This document shows positions 1 to 8,629 of a DNA stretch of 58,310 nt, in pieces; position 1 is the first letter of the stretch, and every line of letters starts with the position of its first letter. The stretch is from Rhodospirillales bacterium. Lineage in GTDB: Bacteria; Pseudomonadota; Alphaproteobacteria; Rhodospirillales; 2-12-FULL-67-15. The stretch covers positions 1 to 58,310 of the forward strand of contig VGZQ01000006.1 in NCBI GenBank assembly GCA_016872535.1, written 5' to 3'. A program made the position numbers and the translations under genes. Under the pieces are notes generated by a model. The model made no database searches. It saw only the letters and a list, made by a program, of their open reading frames with translations, and was not told the DNA's origin.

Positions 1-1
1 G

Positions 2-154
2 GCTCTGAGCCGGGCGTTGGTCGACGTTCTCGTGCGCGCGGGGGAGGCTGGTGTCGCTGCCCGCCGCAAGATCGCGGGATGGAACTTCGGGGCAAACATC
101 AAGGGATTACGGACCGCCCTGGATGCGGTAATGCGTGATCGCAGGCGGCCATGA
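2..154 (+). CDS. C-terminal end of a probable glycosyltransferase (partial)
   Basis: Only the last 50 codons are present; the gene begins before the window. The reading frame is open from base 2 to a TGA that overlaps the ATG of the next gene (ATGA), so the two are very likely translationally coupled. The visible tail is basic and helical and ends in RDRRRP, as in the C-terminal helix of GT-B glycosyltransferases. The two genes that follow are glycosyltransferases too, so the same class is the best guess. No catalytic motif is visible, so this call rests mainly on context. Confidence 0.5.
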   Translation, partial: ALSRALVDVLVRAGEAGVAARRKIAGWNFGANIKGLRTALDAVMRDRRRP

Positions 155-1182
155 GAATCATTATGGTCGGCGAGACGCACCACGGCTCGCGCACCCCGCA
201 GCGGGTCCAGGCCCTGCGTGATTTCGGCCACGAAGTAACGGCGATCAGCACAATGCCGCAAGGATGGAATGAACAAAGCAGACCGGGGCCGATCGACCGC
301 ATGCTCTATCGCTTACGCCTTCCTTGGGATTGGCCGGGTGCGGGGCGCGACATGGCTTGGTCGGCGCCGGCGCACGATCTGATTGTTCTCGACAATGCCC
401 GCGCCATTCGACCCAGCGCACTGCGTGCGGCCCGGCAAGCCGCTCCGGACATCAAGATCCTCTGGTTCAGCGAAGACGACATGCTGAACCCCATCCACAG
501 AAGTCGATGGACCGAACGATCCCTGGAACTATTCGACCTTTGCATCACGACCAAATCATTCAACGCTGAACCGGAGGAACTTCCAGCACTCGGCGCACGC
601 CGGGTACTTTTCGTCAACAACACGTACTGCCCGCACGCGCATCGTCCGATCGCCATTTCGGACGAAGAAAGTATCCGATGGGGCGCGCTGGTCAGCTTCG
701 TTGGCAGTTTCGAATCCCCGCGTGCAACCATGGTGCTGGAATTAGCGCGGGCGGGGATTCCCGTCCGAGTCTGGGGCAACGGCTGGTCGCGCATGCAAGA
801 CGCTCATCCGGCCCTGACCATCGAAAACCGCCCGGTTTACGGCGACGATTACCGTCGTGTGGTCGCAGCCAGCGCTATCAATCTTTGCTTTCTCCGGCAC
901 GCCAACCGTGACCGACAGACGTGCCGGTCGATCGAGATACCGGCCATGGGCGGATTCATGGCGCACGAATACAGCGCGGAAATGGCCGCATTAATTGTTC
1001 CCGGCCGCGAGGCCGTCTATTTTCGCGATGCTGGTGAATTGATAGCCCAGTGCCGGGCATGGCTTCAGGCGCCGGGGCGGGCAGCGATCGCCCTGGCCGG
1101 CCATCGTCGGGTGGCGGAGGGTGGATTTAGCCACAGCGCGCGCTGGCGGGAAATCTTGGATCAGGTGAAGAGAGCCCCGTGA
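151..1182 (+). CDS. CgeB-like GT-B glycosyltransferase
   Basis: A cytoplasmic sugar transferase of 343 residues, probably adding a sugar to a lipid-linked surface glycan. The N-terminal half starts with a Rossmann-type strand (MRIIMVGETHHGSR) and a short helix. The C-terminal half carries the features of the CgeB/YkvP-like glycosyltransferase domain: an FVGSFESPR segment near residue 190, RVWGNGW, then RSIEIPAMGGFMAHEYS near 256, the acceptor/nucleotide-binding stretch of this family. No membrane segment is seen. It overlaps the gene before it by ATGA and the gene after it by GTGA, so at least three glycosyltransferase genes are coupled. Donor and acceptor cannot be told from sequence. Confidence 0.8.
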   Translation: MRIIMVGETHHGSRTPQRVQALRDFGHEVTAISTMPQGWNEQSRPGPIDRMLYRLRLPWDWPGAGRDMAWSAPAHDLIVLDNARAIRPSALRAARQAAPDIKILWFSEDDMLNPIHRSRWTERSLELFDLCITTKSFNAEPEELPALGARRVLFVNNTYCPHAHRPIAISDEESIRWGALVSFVGSFESPRATMVLELARAGIPVRVWGNGWSRMQDAHPALTIENRPVYGDDYRRVVAASAINLCFLRHANRDRQTCRSIEIPAMGGFMAHEYSAEMAALIVPGREAVYFRDAGELIAQCRAWLQAPGRAAIALAGHRRVAEGGFSHSARWREILDQVKRAP

Positions 1183-2306
1183 AAATATTGATCAACGCCT
1201 TGTCGGCGAAGCTGGGCGGGATCGTCACCTATACTTCGAATCTCGCCCGGTCGCTCCATCGCCGGGGCATCGATTTTCGCATTGCCGTACCGGCGCGCCT
1301 GTCCGACTTGCCCAATGCCGTAAGCTTTTCGGCCAGCGATTACGGTCCGTTGCGCCGTTTCCTTTGGGAACAGACCGTATGGCGCCGCTACGTAAACCGC
1401 TGGAAGCCGGATATCCTGTTTTCATCGGCGAATTACGCCTTGTTGGCGAGTTCGATTGCGCAAGTATTGCTGGTGCGTGAAGGCGGACTTTTCGACCCGT
1501 TCTACGTCCGTATGATCGCGCCCGAACAAGGCGTCAAGGTCGCATTGTTGCGCCAATTGCGCCGCAAACTGATTGTCGCTTCCATGGCGATGAGCAACAA
1601 GACGGTGGTTCCTTCTCAATCTCTTCTGGGGTTGATCCGTCCACATGCACCTAGTGCGGCAAGTAGATGCGAAGCGATCCCCTACGGCACAATTCTTGGC
1701 AACTTCGCCGTTGGCGACCGGCGGCCGTGGCGGGGCGATGGGATTCTCAAAATCCTTTATGTTGGCGCTTATTATCCGCACAAGGCTCCCGCCGACCTGA
1801 TTCTGGCGACGGAACGATTAAACGAAACGGGCATTCCCTGCCGGGTCCGGATGACCATGGACGAGGCGCAGATCGCAGCAACTCCCGGCTCAAGCTGGGA
1901 TTTGTTCCATATCCGTCGCGGCGTCGCCAAGGGTTTGGTCGAACTGGGTTCCGTGCCTTACGCCGATCTTCCAGCCTTGTACGCGGCGCATGATGTGTTC
2001 GTCTTTCCGTCGGTCTCGGAAACCTTCGGCCATCCGATGGTCGAGGCGATGGCGGCGGGTATTCCGGTCGTCGCGGCGGAAACGACGATCAACAGGGAAA
2101 TCCTGGGCGAATGCGCGCATTACTACACGCCGCTGCGTTTCAGCGAACTGGCTGAGGCGATTCGTCGACTCGACGCGGTGCCGGCGGAGCGGCAGCGCCT
2201 GGTCGTCGAGGGACGCAAGCGGGCCGAAACCCGATTCGACTGGGAGACCCATGTCGATCGATTGTTGCAGGTTTTCGAAGGGATCCTTCGGGCGCGTCGG
2301 ACTTGA
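1179..2306 (+). CDS. Family 4 glycosyltransferase
   Basis: A 375-residue GT-B enzyme of the GT4 type. The GTG start lies inside the TGA of the upstream gene. The N-terminus (MKILINALSAKLGGIVTYTSNL) has the glycine loop typical of GT4 acceptor domains. A linker with an ILYVGAYYPHKAP segment near 190 opens the nucleotide-sugar domain, and PSVSETFGHPMVEAMAAG near 270 contains the E-x7-E signature that holds the donor diphosphate sugar. It sits between the CgeB-like transferase and an AsnB-type amidotransferase, as expected in an O-antigen or exopolysaccharide locus. Sugar specificity is unknown. Confidence 0.85.
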   Translation: MKILINALSAKLGGIVTYTSNLARSLHRRGIDFRIAVPARLSDLPNAVSFSASDYGPLRRFLWEQTVWRRYVNRWKPDILFSSANYALLASSIAQVLLVREGGLFDPFYVRMIAPEQGVKVALLRQLRRKLIVASMAMSNKTVVPSQSLLGLIRPHAPSAASRCEAIPYGTILGNFAVGDRRPWRGDGILKILYVGAYYPHKAPADLILATERLNETGIPCRVRMTMDEAQIAATPGSSWDLFHIRRGVAKGLVELGSVPYADLPALYAAHDVFVFPSVSETFGHPMVEAMAAGIPVVAAETTINREILGECAHYYTPLRFSELAEAIRRLDAVPAERQRLVVEGRKRAETRFDWETHVDRLLQVFEGILRARRT

Positions 2307-2393
2307 TCGCCGCTAGAACAGAAAACACATACTTATGTCGGCCATTTGCCCGTAATCTTCCCATGGCCGCCGGAACCCAAGGAGGGAAGGACC

Positions 2394-4178
2394 GTGTGCG
2401 GGATCGCAGGCGTATTTTCGCGTGCCGGAGGCAAAGTCGATGGCGACGAACTGTTGACCGTGCGCGACGCCATGAGGGCGCGCGGTCCCGACGGCGAGGG
2501 CCTATGGCTCAGCGACGCCGGAGCCGTCGGCTTGGCGCACCGGCGGCTCGCCATCATCGACCTTTCCGAAGCCGGCGCCCAGCCCATGGCGCGCGGACGC
2601 CATATGATCGTGTTCAACGGCGAGATCTACAACTATCGCGCTCTGCGCGCGGAATTGGAGGCGCGCGGTCACGTTTTCCGCTCCCATTCCGATACCGAGG
2701 TAGTGCTGGCTCTTTACGCCGAGCAGGGGCCGGAGATGCTTTCGCGCCTGCGGGGTATGTATGCGATGGCGTTGTGGGACGGTGAGGCCCGGCGGCTTTT
2801 TCTGGCCCGCGACCCCTTCGGCATCAAGCCGCTTTATTGGTCCGATGACGGCCGCACGTTTCGCTTCGCTTCCCAGGTCAAGGCGCTGCGGAAAGCCGAC
2901 GTCGATACCCGTCCCGAACCGGCCGGTCACACCGGGTTCTTTCTGTGGGGATCGATCCCCGAACCCTGGACGCTTTATCGTGGTATTCATGCATTGCCGT
3001 CCGGCCATTGGATGTACGTGGACACAACTGGCCCACGCGAGGCGATTTCCTTCGCGAACGTCACGGATTTGCTGTCGAACGCAGTCCGTGAGCCTGCCTG
3101 GATGGATCGCCGGGAAGCCCTTGGAATAATTTCCAGCGCCATTCGTGATTCGGTCGCGGCGCACCTGGAAGCGGACGTGCCAGTGGGCGTGTTTCTTTCC
3201 GCCGGGCTCGATTCCACGCTGCTGGCCGCCGAAGTCGCGGCCATGGGCCAACGACCTCAGACCGTCACCTTAGGCTTCGACGAATATGCCGGAATGGAGA
3301 ATGACGAGGTACCACTCGCCGAAACCGTGGCCGACGCCATCAATGCCGATCACGTCACCCGGCGGGTGTCCCGAGAGGATTTCGAGTCTGCGCGCCAAGA
3401 TCTGCTCGCGGCCATGGATCAGCCTTCAGTCGACGGCGTCAACACTTGGTTCGTGGCCCGGGCGGCGGCCTCCCGGGGACTCAAGGTCGCGCTCTCCGGA
3501 TTAGGGGGCGATGAGCTGTTCGGATCTTATTCCACCTTCCGCGAAGTTCCATGGGTCGCGGGGCTGTTTCGCTATCCCGCTCAGATTCCGGGATTGGGTA
3601 AGCTCTTCCGACTAACGACCGCTCGGCTTGCTGCCCACCTCACTTCCCCCAAGTACGCAGGTTTGATCGAATATGGCGGCAGCTTGGGTGGGGCCTATCT
3701 GCTTCGTCGCGGACTGTATGCGCCCTGGGAATTGCCGCACGTGCTCGACTCCGACATGGCCCGCGAGGGCTGGAACAAGCTCGAGCCACGTGCGCGCCTG
3801 GAAGCGACGTCGGAAGGTATTTCCGAGGCCCGGCTTTCCATTTCGGCGCTGGAGATGTGCTGGTACATGCGCAATCAACTCCTACGCGATTCCGATTGGG
3901 CGGGCATGGCGCATTCCTTGGAAATCCGCGTTCCTTTGGTGGATTGGAGTTTGCTTGGGGCGGCGGCCCCCGTGATTGCGGCCCACCCGGACCTTACCAA
4001 ACGCGAGGTTGTCGCCACGGCGGCCCCGATCTTGCCATCGGAGCTGTTCGCACGGCCTAAAAGCGGTTTTTCCGTCCCTGTGCAGGAATGGATCAAGAAT
4101 CCTGCAATATCAGCGGAGCGGGGCATGCGCGGTTGGGCGCGACAGGTTCATGCCCATTTCACTGCCGGGCTAATATAG
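2394..4178 (+). CDS. asnB: Glutamine-hydrolysing asparagine synthase-like amidotransferase
   Basis: A 594-residue two-domain enzyme: an N-terminal class II glutaminase and a C-terminal ATP-dependent asparagine synthase domain. I place the start at GTG 2394, because it yields Cys2 of the CGIAG motif, the required N-terminal nucleophile, and it follows an AAGGAGG ribosome site at 2379-2385; upstream in-frame starts would bury that Cys. RGPDGEG and FNGEIYNYR are glutaminase motifs. The ATP pyrophosphatase loop SAGLDST begins near residue 269, and LSGLGGDELFG follows. Copies in polysaccharide clusters often amidate sugar carboxylates rather than aspartate, and its place after glycosyltransferases suggests that role here; that is inference. 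Confidence 0.88.
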   Translation: MCGIAGVFSRAGGKVDGDELLTVRDAMRARGPDGEGLWLSDAGAVGLAHRRLAIIDLSEAGAQPMARGRHMIVFNGEIYNYRALRAELEARGHVFRSHSDTEVVLALYAEQGPEMLSRLRGMYAMALWDGEARRLFLARDPFGIKPLYWSDDGRTFRFASQVKALRKADVDTRPEPAGHTGFFLWGSIPEPWTLYRGIHALPSGHWMYVDTTGPREAISFANVTDLLSNAVREPAWMDRREALGIISSAIRDSVAAHLEADVPVGVFLSAGLDSTLLAAEVAAMGQRPQTVTLGFDEYAGMENDEVPLAETVADAINADHVTRRVSREDFESARQDLLAAMDQPSVDGVNTWFVARAAASRGLKVALSGLGGDELFGSYSTFREVPWVAGLFRYPAQIPGLGKLFRLTTARLAAHLTSPKYAGLIEYGGSLGGAYLLRRGLYAPWELPHVLDSDMAREGWNKLEPRARLEATSEGISEARLSISALEMCWYMRNQLLRDSDWAGMAHSLEIRVPLVDWSLLGAAAPVIAAHPDLTKREVVATAAPILPSELFARPKSGFSVPVQEWIKNPAISAERGMRGWARQVHAHFTAGLI

Positions 4179-4243
4179 ATTTTCCATACCCGATTTTCGC
4201 AACCGGTTCCGATTGCGGACCCGATTGCGCCGGGCACGGGCGA

Positions 4244-4264
4244 TTGTTACTATCTTTAGTACAA
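4244..4264. promoter_or_regulatory. Imperfect inverted repeat upstream of TRAP operon (candidate operator)
   Basis: Arms TTGTTACTA and TAGTACAA face each other around TCTT; one base in the left arm is extra. The AT-rich element stands out in a GC-rich gap, 51 bp before the dctP start at 4315. Size and symmetry would suit a GntR- or LacI-type regulator, but no such gene is adjacent, so assignment is tentative. Confidence 0.3.
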
Positions 4265-4314
4265 CCGGTACGTTGATCCGGCCCGCGACCATGACTTGGA
4301 CAGGGAGAGGTTCT

Positions 4315-5322
4315 ATGAACACCGCCTTTCGCGCCGCCCGTTTCGCCTTCGTCATCGTCGTCGCATGTATTGCGATGTCGCTCGGCGCCACCGCGCAAAC
4401 CACCATCAAGCTCGGCCACGACCAGCCCGATCGCAGCACGCATCATCAGGCGGCGCTGAAATGGAAAGAGCTGGTCGAAGCCCGTACCCACGGCCAGGTG
4501 CGCATCCAGGTTTTTCCCGCCATGCAGCTCGGCAGCGGCACGCAAATGGTCGAACAGGTCCAGGCCGGCGCGGTCGAGGCCGCGGTGCTACCGACCGGCT
4601 GGATCGCCCCGGTTTCGCCGCCGGTGCAGGTGCTCGATCTCCCCTTCCTGTTTCCGAACCGCGAGGTTGCCTACAAGGTGATGGACGGCCCGGTCGGCCA
4701 GGAAATTTTGAAGCCGCTCAACAAGGTCAACATCCAGGGCGTCGCCTTCTGGGAAAGCGGCTTCAAGCAGTTTACCGGACACTTTCCGATCCGCGAGCCC
4801 AAGGATTACCAGGGCCACAAGATCCGGACCATGCCAGCCCCGGTGATCATGGAGCAATTCAAGGCCTTCGGCGCCACGCCGGTTGCCATCGACTTCAAGG
4901 AACTATACGGGGCGTTGCAGCAGAAGGTGGTCGACGGGCAGGAAAATCCGATCGCCACCATCGCGCTGATGCGCTTCTTCGAGGTGCAGAAGTACCTCAC
5001 CCTCAGCGATCACGGCTTCATTGCCTACGCTTTCATCTTCAACAAGCCGTTTCTCGACAAGCTTCCGGCAGCACAACGCGAAATCCTGGTCAACGCGGTG
5101 CGCGAGGCCGGCAAGTTCCAGCGCGAGATCATCGCCGCCTCGGAGGCCGAGCACCTGAAGACGTTCCGTGCCGCCGGTCTCGAAATCAGTCAGCTTTCGC
5201 CCGAGCAGCGCCGGAAGTTCGAGGAAGCCTCTCGCCCGGTATACGACTGGTTTACCCAGCGTCAGGGCCCAGAAACATTGGAAATGGTCCGCAAGGCCGT
5301 CAGGGAAGCCTCCGGCAAATAA
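4315..5322 (+). CDS. dctP: TRAP transporter substrate-binding protein (DctP family)
   Basis: Periplasmic binding protein of a TRAP carboxylate uptake system, 335 residues. I choose ATG 4315, preceded by GGGAGAGG, because the protein then opens with a clear Sec signal peptide: basic MNTAFRAARF, a hydrophobic core to about residue 20, and an ATAQ cleavage region near 24. The mature protein begins TTIKLGHDQPDRSTHHQAA, a hallmark of DctP proteins, and FWESGFKQFTG plus KIRTMPAPV match the ligand-binding middle region. It is followed by the small and large membrane subunits. The ligand, probably a small organic acid, cannot be read from the sequence. Confidence 0.9.
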   Translation: MNTAFRAARFAFVIVVACIAMSLGATAQTTIKLGHDQPDRSTHHQAALKWKELVEARTHGQVRIQVFPAMQLGSGTQMVEQVQAGAVEAAVLPTGWIAPVSPPVQVLDLPFLFPNREVAYKVMDGPVGQEILKPLNKVNIQGVAFWESGFKQFTGHFPIREPKDYQGHKIRTMPAPVIMEQFKAFGATPVAIDFKELYGALQQKVVDGQENPIATIALMRFFEVQKYLTLSDHGFIAYAFIFNKPFLDKLPAAQREILVNAVREAGKFQREIIAASEAEHLKTFRAAGLEISQLSPEQRRKFEEASRPVYDWFTQRQGPETLEMVRKAVREASGK

Positions 5323-5350
5323 CGGCACGTAATCTTTATCTTTCGCGGCC

Positions 5351-5890
5351 GTGGCTGTTTCGCGACCGTCGCCGATCGGGGCGGCCTTGGATCGTGCCGA
5401 TCGGGTTCTGTGCGCCGCCGAAAATGGATTCATTGGCGGCGCGCTGGCATTCGCCAGCGGGCTTCTGTTCGTCAATGTCGTCCTCCGCTATATCTTCCGT
5501 GATCCGATTCCCTGGGCGGAAGAAGTCTCGATTTACCTGATCGTCTGGATTGTATTCGTCGGCGGCAGCGTCGCCGTGCGTACCCGCGGCCATATTGCCA
5601 TCGACTTGTTGCCGCTGATGCTGTCGCCCGCCAACCGCCGGCGTCTGGCTATCGCCGTCGCCGTCGTTATGGCGGCGTTTTTCGCTGTGTTTTTCTATTA
5701 TAGCGGTGCGCACACGCTCCGCATCCGCGCGGGTGGACAGGTGATGCCGGTGCTGCAGGCGCCGATGTGGTTGACCTATCTCGCCATGCCGGTCGGAAGC
5801 TTCCTTATGGGACTGCGCACTATTCAGTTATTGGCGCGATTGGTGGTTCGCCCGGTGGAAGATCAGCACCGGCTGGATTTGCAGGATTGA
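5351..5890 (+). CDS. dctQ: TRAP transporter small permease (DctQ family)
   Basis: A 179-residue inner-membrane protein with four predicted membrane helices (about residues 25-48, 58-80, 97-118 and 136-158). IPWAEEVSIYLIVW, the conserved motif of the small TRAP subunit, is present near residue 55. It bridges the binding protein and the large permease. The start is GTG 5351, 28 bp after dctP; no strong ribosome site precedes it, so a slightly later start is possible. Confidence 0.88.
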   Translation: MAVSRPSPIGAALDRADRVLCAAENGFIGGALAFASGLLFVNVVLRYIFRDPIPWAEEVSIYLIVWIVFVGGSVAVRTRGHIAIDLLPLMLSPANRRRLAIAVAVVMAAFFAVFFYYSGAHTLRIRAGGQVMPVLQAPMWLTYLAMPVGSFLMGLRTIQLLARLVVRPVEDQHRLDLQD

Positions 5891-5906
5891 TCGGGGGCGC
5901 GTGGGC

Positions 5907-7196
5907 ATGAGCGCGCTGATCGTATTTCCGCTACTGGTGATCGGCCTGTTCGCCACGTTGCCGATGTTCGTAGTATTGACCGGGGCTAGCTTCCTCACTT
6001 TTTGGCTGGTGTCGCCGATACCGCTCTCGATTTTGCCGCAACGGGTATTTGCGGGGCTCGAAAGCTTTCCATTGATGGCGATCCCGTTTTTCATCTTTGC
6101 CGCCAACATCATGGGCCGTGGCGGGCTGTCGGCGAGGCTGGTGCACTTCATCCAAAGCCTGGTCGGACATTGGCCGGGTGGGCTCGGCATCACCGTGGTG
6201 ATGACCTGTATGCTGTTTGGCGCCATCACCGGATCGAGCGCTTCGACCATCGTCGCGGTTGGCGGCATCCTCTATCCGGCCCTATTGCGCGCGGGCTATC
6301 CCGAGCATTTTGCGCTCGGCGTGGTCACGTCGTCGGCCTTGATCGGCATGATCATCCCGCCCAGCAACGCGATGATCGTCTATGGCGCGGTGGCGGGAGC
6401 CTCGGTCGGGGCGTTGTTCATGTCGGGTATCGGCGCCGGACTCGTCTTCAGCGTCGTCTATATGGCTTATTGTTCGATATGGGCCCGGATCAACGATATT
6501 CCGCGCACCCCGCGGGCAGATTGGCACGCGCGGATGGCGTCCGCGCGCCAAGTCACCTGGGGCTTGGGCATGCCGGTCATCATTCTGGGCGGCATTTACG
6601 GCGGCGTGTTCACGCCGACCGAGGCGGCGGCCGTTTCGGTGGTGTACGCGGCGTTCGTGTGCGTGGTGATTTACCGCGAACTCGATCTCAAGGGACTTTG
6701 GGAAGTTTGCCTAGAGTCGGCGTTGGCGAGCGCGCGCATCATGATCATGGTTGCGGCGGCGACGCTTTTTTCCTGGCTGCTGACCGTAACCGGCACGACC
6801 AACGCGATCGTCGGGCCAATTGCCGCCAGCCAGCCGTCATCCGATTTTGTGCTTCTCATCGCCAATGGACTCTTCCTGGGCATCGGCATGTTCATCGACG
6901 TATTTTCCAACATCTTGATCCTGGTACCGATGCTGTTGCCGATGGTCAATGCGGCGGGCATCGGGCTGGTCCATTTCGGCATCGTCACGTCCGTGAATGT
7001 CGACATCGGCAACATCACGCCGCCATTCGGATTGAACTTGTTCGTTGCGAGCGGCGCGTTCGATCGGCCCTACCTCGCAGTCGTCCGGGCGGTGCTGCCG
7101 TGGCTGGGTCTCGCTCTCTTCAGCCTGGCAATTATCACGTATATTCCCGAATTGAGCCTATGGTTGCCGCAGCGGCTGTACCCGGGAATTCGCTGA
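5907..7196 (+). CDS. dctM: TRAP transporter large permease (DctM family)
   Basis: The transport channel of the TRAP system, about 429 residues and a dozen membrane segments. Family motifs include FPLMAIPFFIFAANIMGRGG, GAITGSSASTIVAVGGI and GVFTPTEAAAVSVVYA, plus DIGNITPPFGLNLFV near the C-terminus. GTG 5901 is two codons upstream, but ATG 5907 sits at better spacing from GGGGGCG, so I use it. The stop is one base from the start of the next gene, implying one transcript from dctP to the PhnD-like gene. Confidence 0.9.
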   Translation: MSALIVFPLLVIGLFATLPMFVVLTGASFLTFWLVSPIPLSILPQRVFAGLESFPLMAIPFFIFAANIMGRGGLSARLVHFIQSLVGHWPGGLGITVVMTCMLFGAITGSSASTIVAVGGILYPALLRAGYPEHFALGVVTSSALIGMIIPPSNAMIVYGAVAGASVGALFMSGIGAGLVFSVVYMAYCSIWARINDIPRTPRADWHARMASARQVTWGLGMPVIILGGIYGGVFTPTEAAAVSVVYAAFVCVVIYRELDLKGLWEVCLESALASARIMIMVAAATLFSWLLTVTGTTNAIVGPIAASQPSSDFVLLIANGLFLGIGMFIDVFSNILILVPMLLPMVNAAGIGLVHFGIVTSVNVDIGNITPPFGLNLFVASGAFDRPYLAVVRAVLPWLGLALFSLAIITYIPELSLWLPQRLYPGIR

Positions 7197-7197
7197 C

Positions 7198-8010
7198 GTG
7201 AGCGCACTTCTCGCCAGCCTGCCCATGTATAATCTGCCCGAGATGCGGCCCCACAATGCCGCGTTTTGGGCGGCAGTCCGCGCCGAAATGGCGCACGCGG
7301 GCGAAAACGATCTTCCGATCGACCTCGACTTCGCGCGCCCGCCGGTGCCGTCCACGATCGAGCCCACGGTGACGTTCACCCAGGTCTGCGGTTATCCCTT
7401 GCAAACCATCTTCCGCGGTCAAGCAGTCCTGCTCGGGGCACCGGTCTATACGGCCGAATATTGCCACGGTGCTACTCACGTCGGGGTATTCCTGGTCCGC
7501 GATGATTCCCCCTATCGCCGGTTGGAAGACCTGCGCGGCTGCCGCTTCGTCTTCAATAGCATCCATTCCAATTCCGGTATGAACCTACCGCGCCGCGCGC
7601 TGGCCGATATCGCCGGTGGCAGGGCCTTGTTTGCGAGTGTCGCCGAAACCCATAGCCAACCCGGCAATATCGAGCGGGTGGCCAAGGGCGAAGCGGACGC
7701 TACCTGCGTGGATTGTGTCACCTTTGCTTTCTTCCGCCGCCATCGTCCGGAACTTGGCCGCCGCCTCCGAGTTCTGGATACAACGCCGCCCAGCCCGTCG
7801 ATCCCGTTCGTCACGTCCTGCGCGACCCCGTCCAGGACCGTGGACAGGCTGCGGGCGGCGCTGCAACGTGTCGGCAAGTCGCCGGAATGGACGTCTGTGC
7901 GCGACGGTTTGATGCTCAAGGACATCGTTGCGCCCGATCCGGCCGCTTACGCCCGGCTGTTGGATTACGAATGCGAAGCCGCAGAGCGCGGTTATCCGGC
8001 GCTGCGCTGA
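7198..8010 (+). CDS. PhnD-like binding-protein-fold protein without signal peptide
   Basis: A 270-residue protein with the type II periplasmic binding fold of the phosphonate/phosphite PhnD family. Signs are the N-terminal LASLPMYNLPE, a CGYPL segment near 63, YRRLEDLRGCRFVFNSIHSNSG near 105, and KGEADATCVDCVTF near 165, where these proteins line the ligand cleft. The N-terminus has no hydrophobic signal sequence and no lipobox, so it should stay in the cytoplasm. Its GTG start follows the dctM stop by a single base. A cytosolic ligand sensor or scavenging protein linked to the TRAP substrate is one reading; an ABC transporter role is unlikely since no ABC genes are nearby. Confidence 0.7.
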   Translation: MSALLASLPMYNLPEMRPHNAAFWAAVRAEMAHAGENDLPIDLDFARPPVPSTIEPTVTFTQVCGYPLQTIFRGQAVLLGAPVYTAEYCHGATHVGVFLVRDDSPYRRLEDLRGCRFVFNSIHSNSGMNLPRRALADIAGGRALFASVAETHSQPGNIERVAKGEADATCVDCVTFAFFRRHRPELGRRLRVLDTTPPSPSIPFVTSCATPSRTVDRLRAALQRVGKSPEWTSVRDGLMLKDIVAPDPAAYARLLDYECEAAERGYPALR

Positions 8011-8018
8011 AACAAAGG

Positions 8019-8486
8019 TCACTCGAGCCGCAGACGCGCGCGGCCGAGCGCATTGTTGGCCCGCACCAGTCGCTCAAGGCTCGTCAGGAAATTGCGCCGT
8101 TCGCGCGCGGGTAGGGCGGCGACCGTTCGACGGTGGCAGCGCTCGACCGCGTTTGCCATGCGCCGGGTGAGGTTACGGCCAAGAGCCGTCAGCGTGCAGC
8201 GCTTGATGCGCCGGTCGCCGGGGTCGGGATCGCGCTGAATGAGCCCGCGCGCCTCCAGACGCGACAGCACGCCGGTTGCGTTGGCGCGATCAATGCCGAC
8301 TGCCATCGCAAGCGAGACTTGGTCGAGCGGGCCGTGCCGTTCGAGCGCGGTAAGCACGCTGTATTGTACCGGCGTCACCTTGAAGCGGCCGCATTCCTCG
8401 GTAAACAACGCTAGATGAATCTGGTGCAGTCGCCGGACCAGAAAGCCAGGCCGGTCGCCAAGACTCAAGTCGCCGCGGGATCTCAT
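8019..8486 (-). CDS. MarR-family transcriptional regulator
   Basis: A 155-residue winged-helix DNA-binding protein. Residues 15-140 show the MarR pattern: an N-terminal dimer helix (LVRRLHQIHLALF), TPVQYSVLTALERHG, the recognition helix region GIDRANATGVLSRLEARGLI, and the wing RDPDPGDRRIKR. It is divergent from the ferredoxin-AOR operon, and the 143-bp gap holds a perfect palindrome at 8588-8599, so it probably represses that operon and responds to an aromatic or aldehyde ligand. That is inferred from the arrangement. Its 3' end lies 8 bp from the convergent PhnD-like gene. Confidence 0.88.
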   Translation of the reverse strand: MRSRGDLSLGDRPGFLVRRLHQIHLALFTEECGRFKVTPVQYSVLTALERHGPLDQVSLAMAVGIDRANATGVLSRLEARGLIQRDPDPGDRRIKRCTLTALGRNLTRRMANAVERCHRRTVAALPARERRNFLTSLERLVRANNALGRARLRLE

Positions 8487-8557
8487 CGCATTGTGCTCCT
8501 AGTGCCTACCTTCGGCTTTTTTTCGCCCGTCGTCGAGTTCCGCGCTTGGCTCACCGC

Positions 8558-8586
8558 TTGCGTGCGAGCCCGATTTCCGGCATAAT
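8558..8586 (+). promoter_or_regulatory. Sigma-70-like promoter of the AOR operon
   Basis: TTGCGT at 8558-8563, a 17-bp spacer and CATAAT at 8581-8586 (five of six -10 bases match). The predicted start point falls in or just after the palindrome at 8588-8599, so a bound MarR protein would block it. Confidence 0.5.
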
Positions 8587-8587
8587 G

Positions 8588-8599
8588 TTAGTATACTAA
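8588..8599. promoter_or_regulatory. Perfect 12-bp palindrome, candidate MarR operator
   Basis: TTAGTATACTAA is a perfect palindrome with the size and AT-rich character of MarR-family sites. It begins one base after the -10 box of the AOR promoter, 31 bp before the ferredoxin start, and lies between marR and its likely target. Confidence 0.6.
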
Positions 8600-8629
8600 T
8601 TAAATCGGCTGTCGGCGGCGGAGGCTGCG

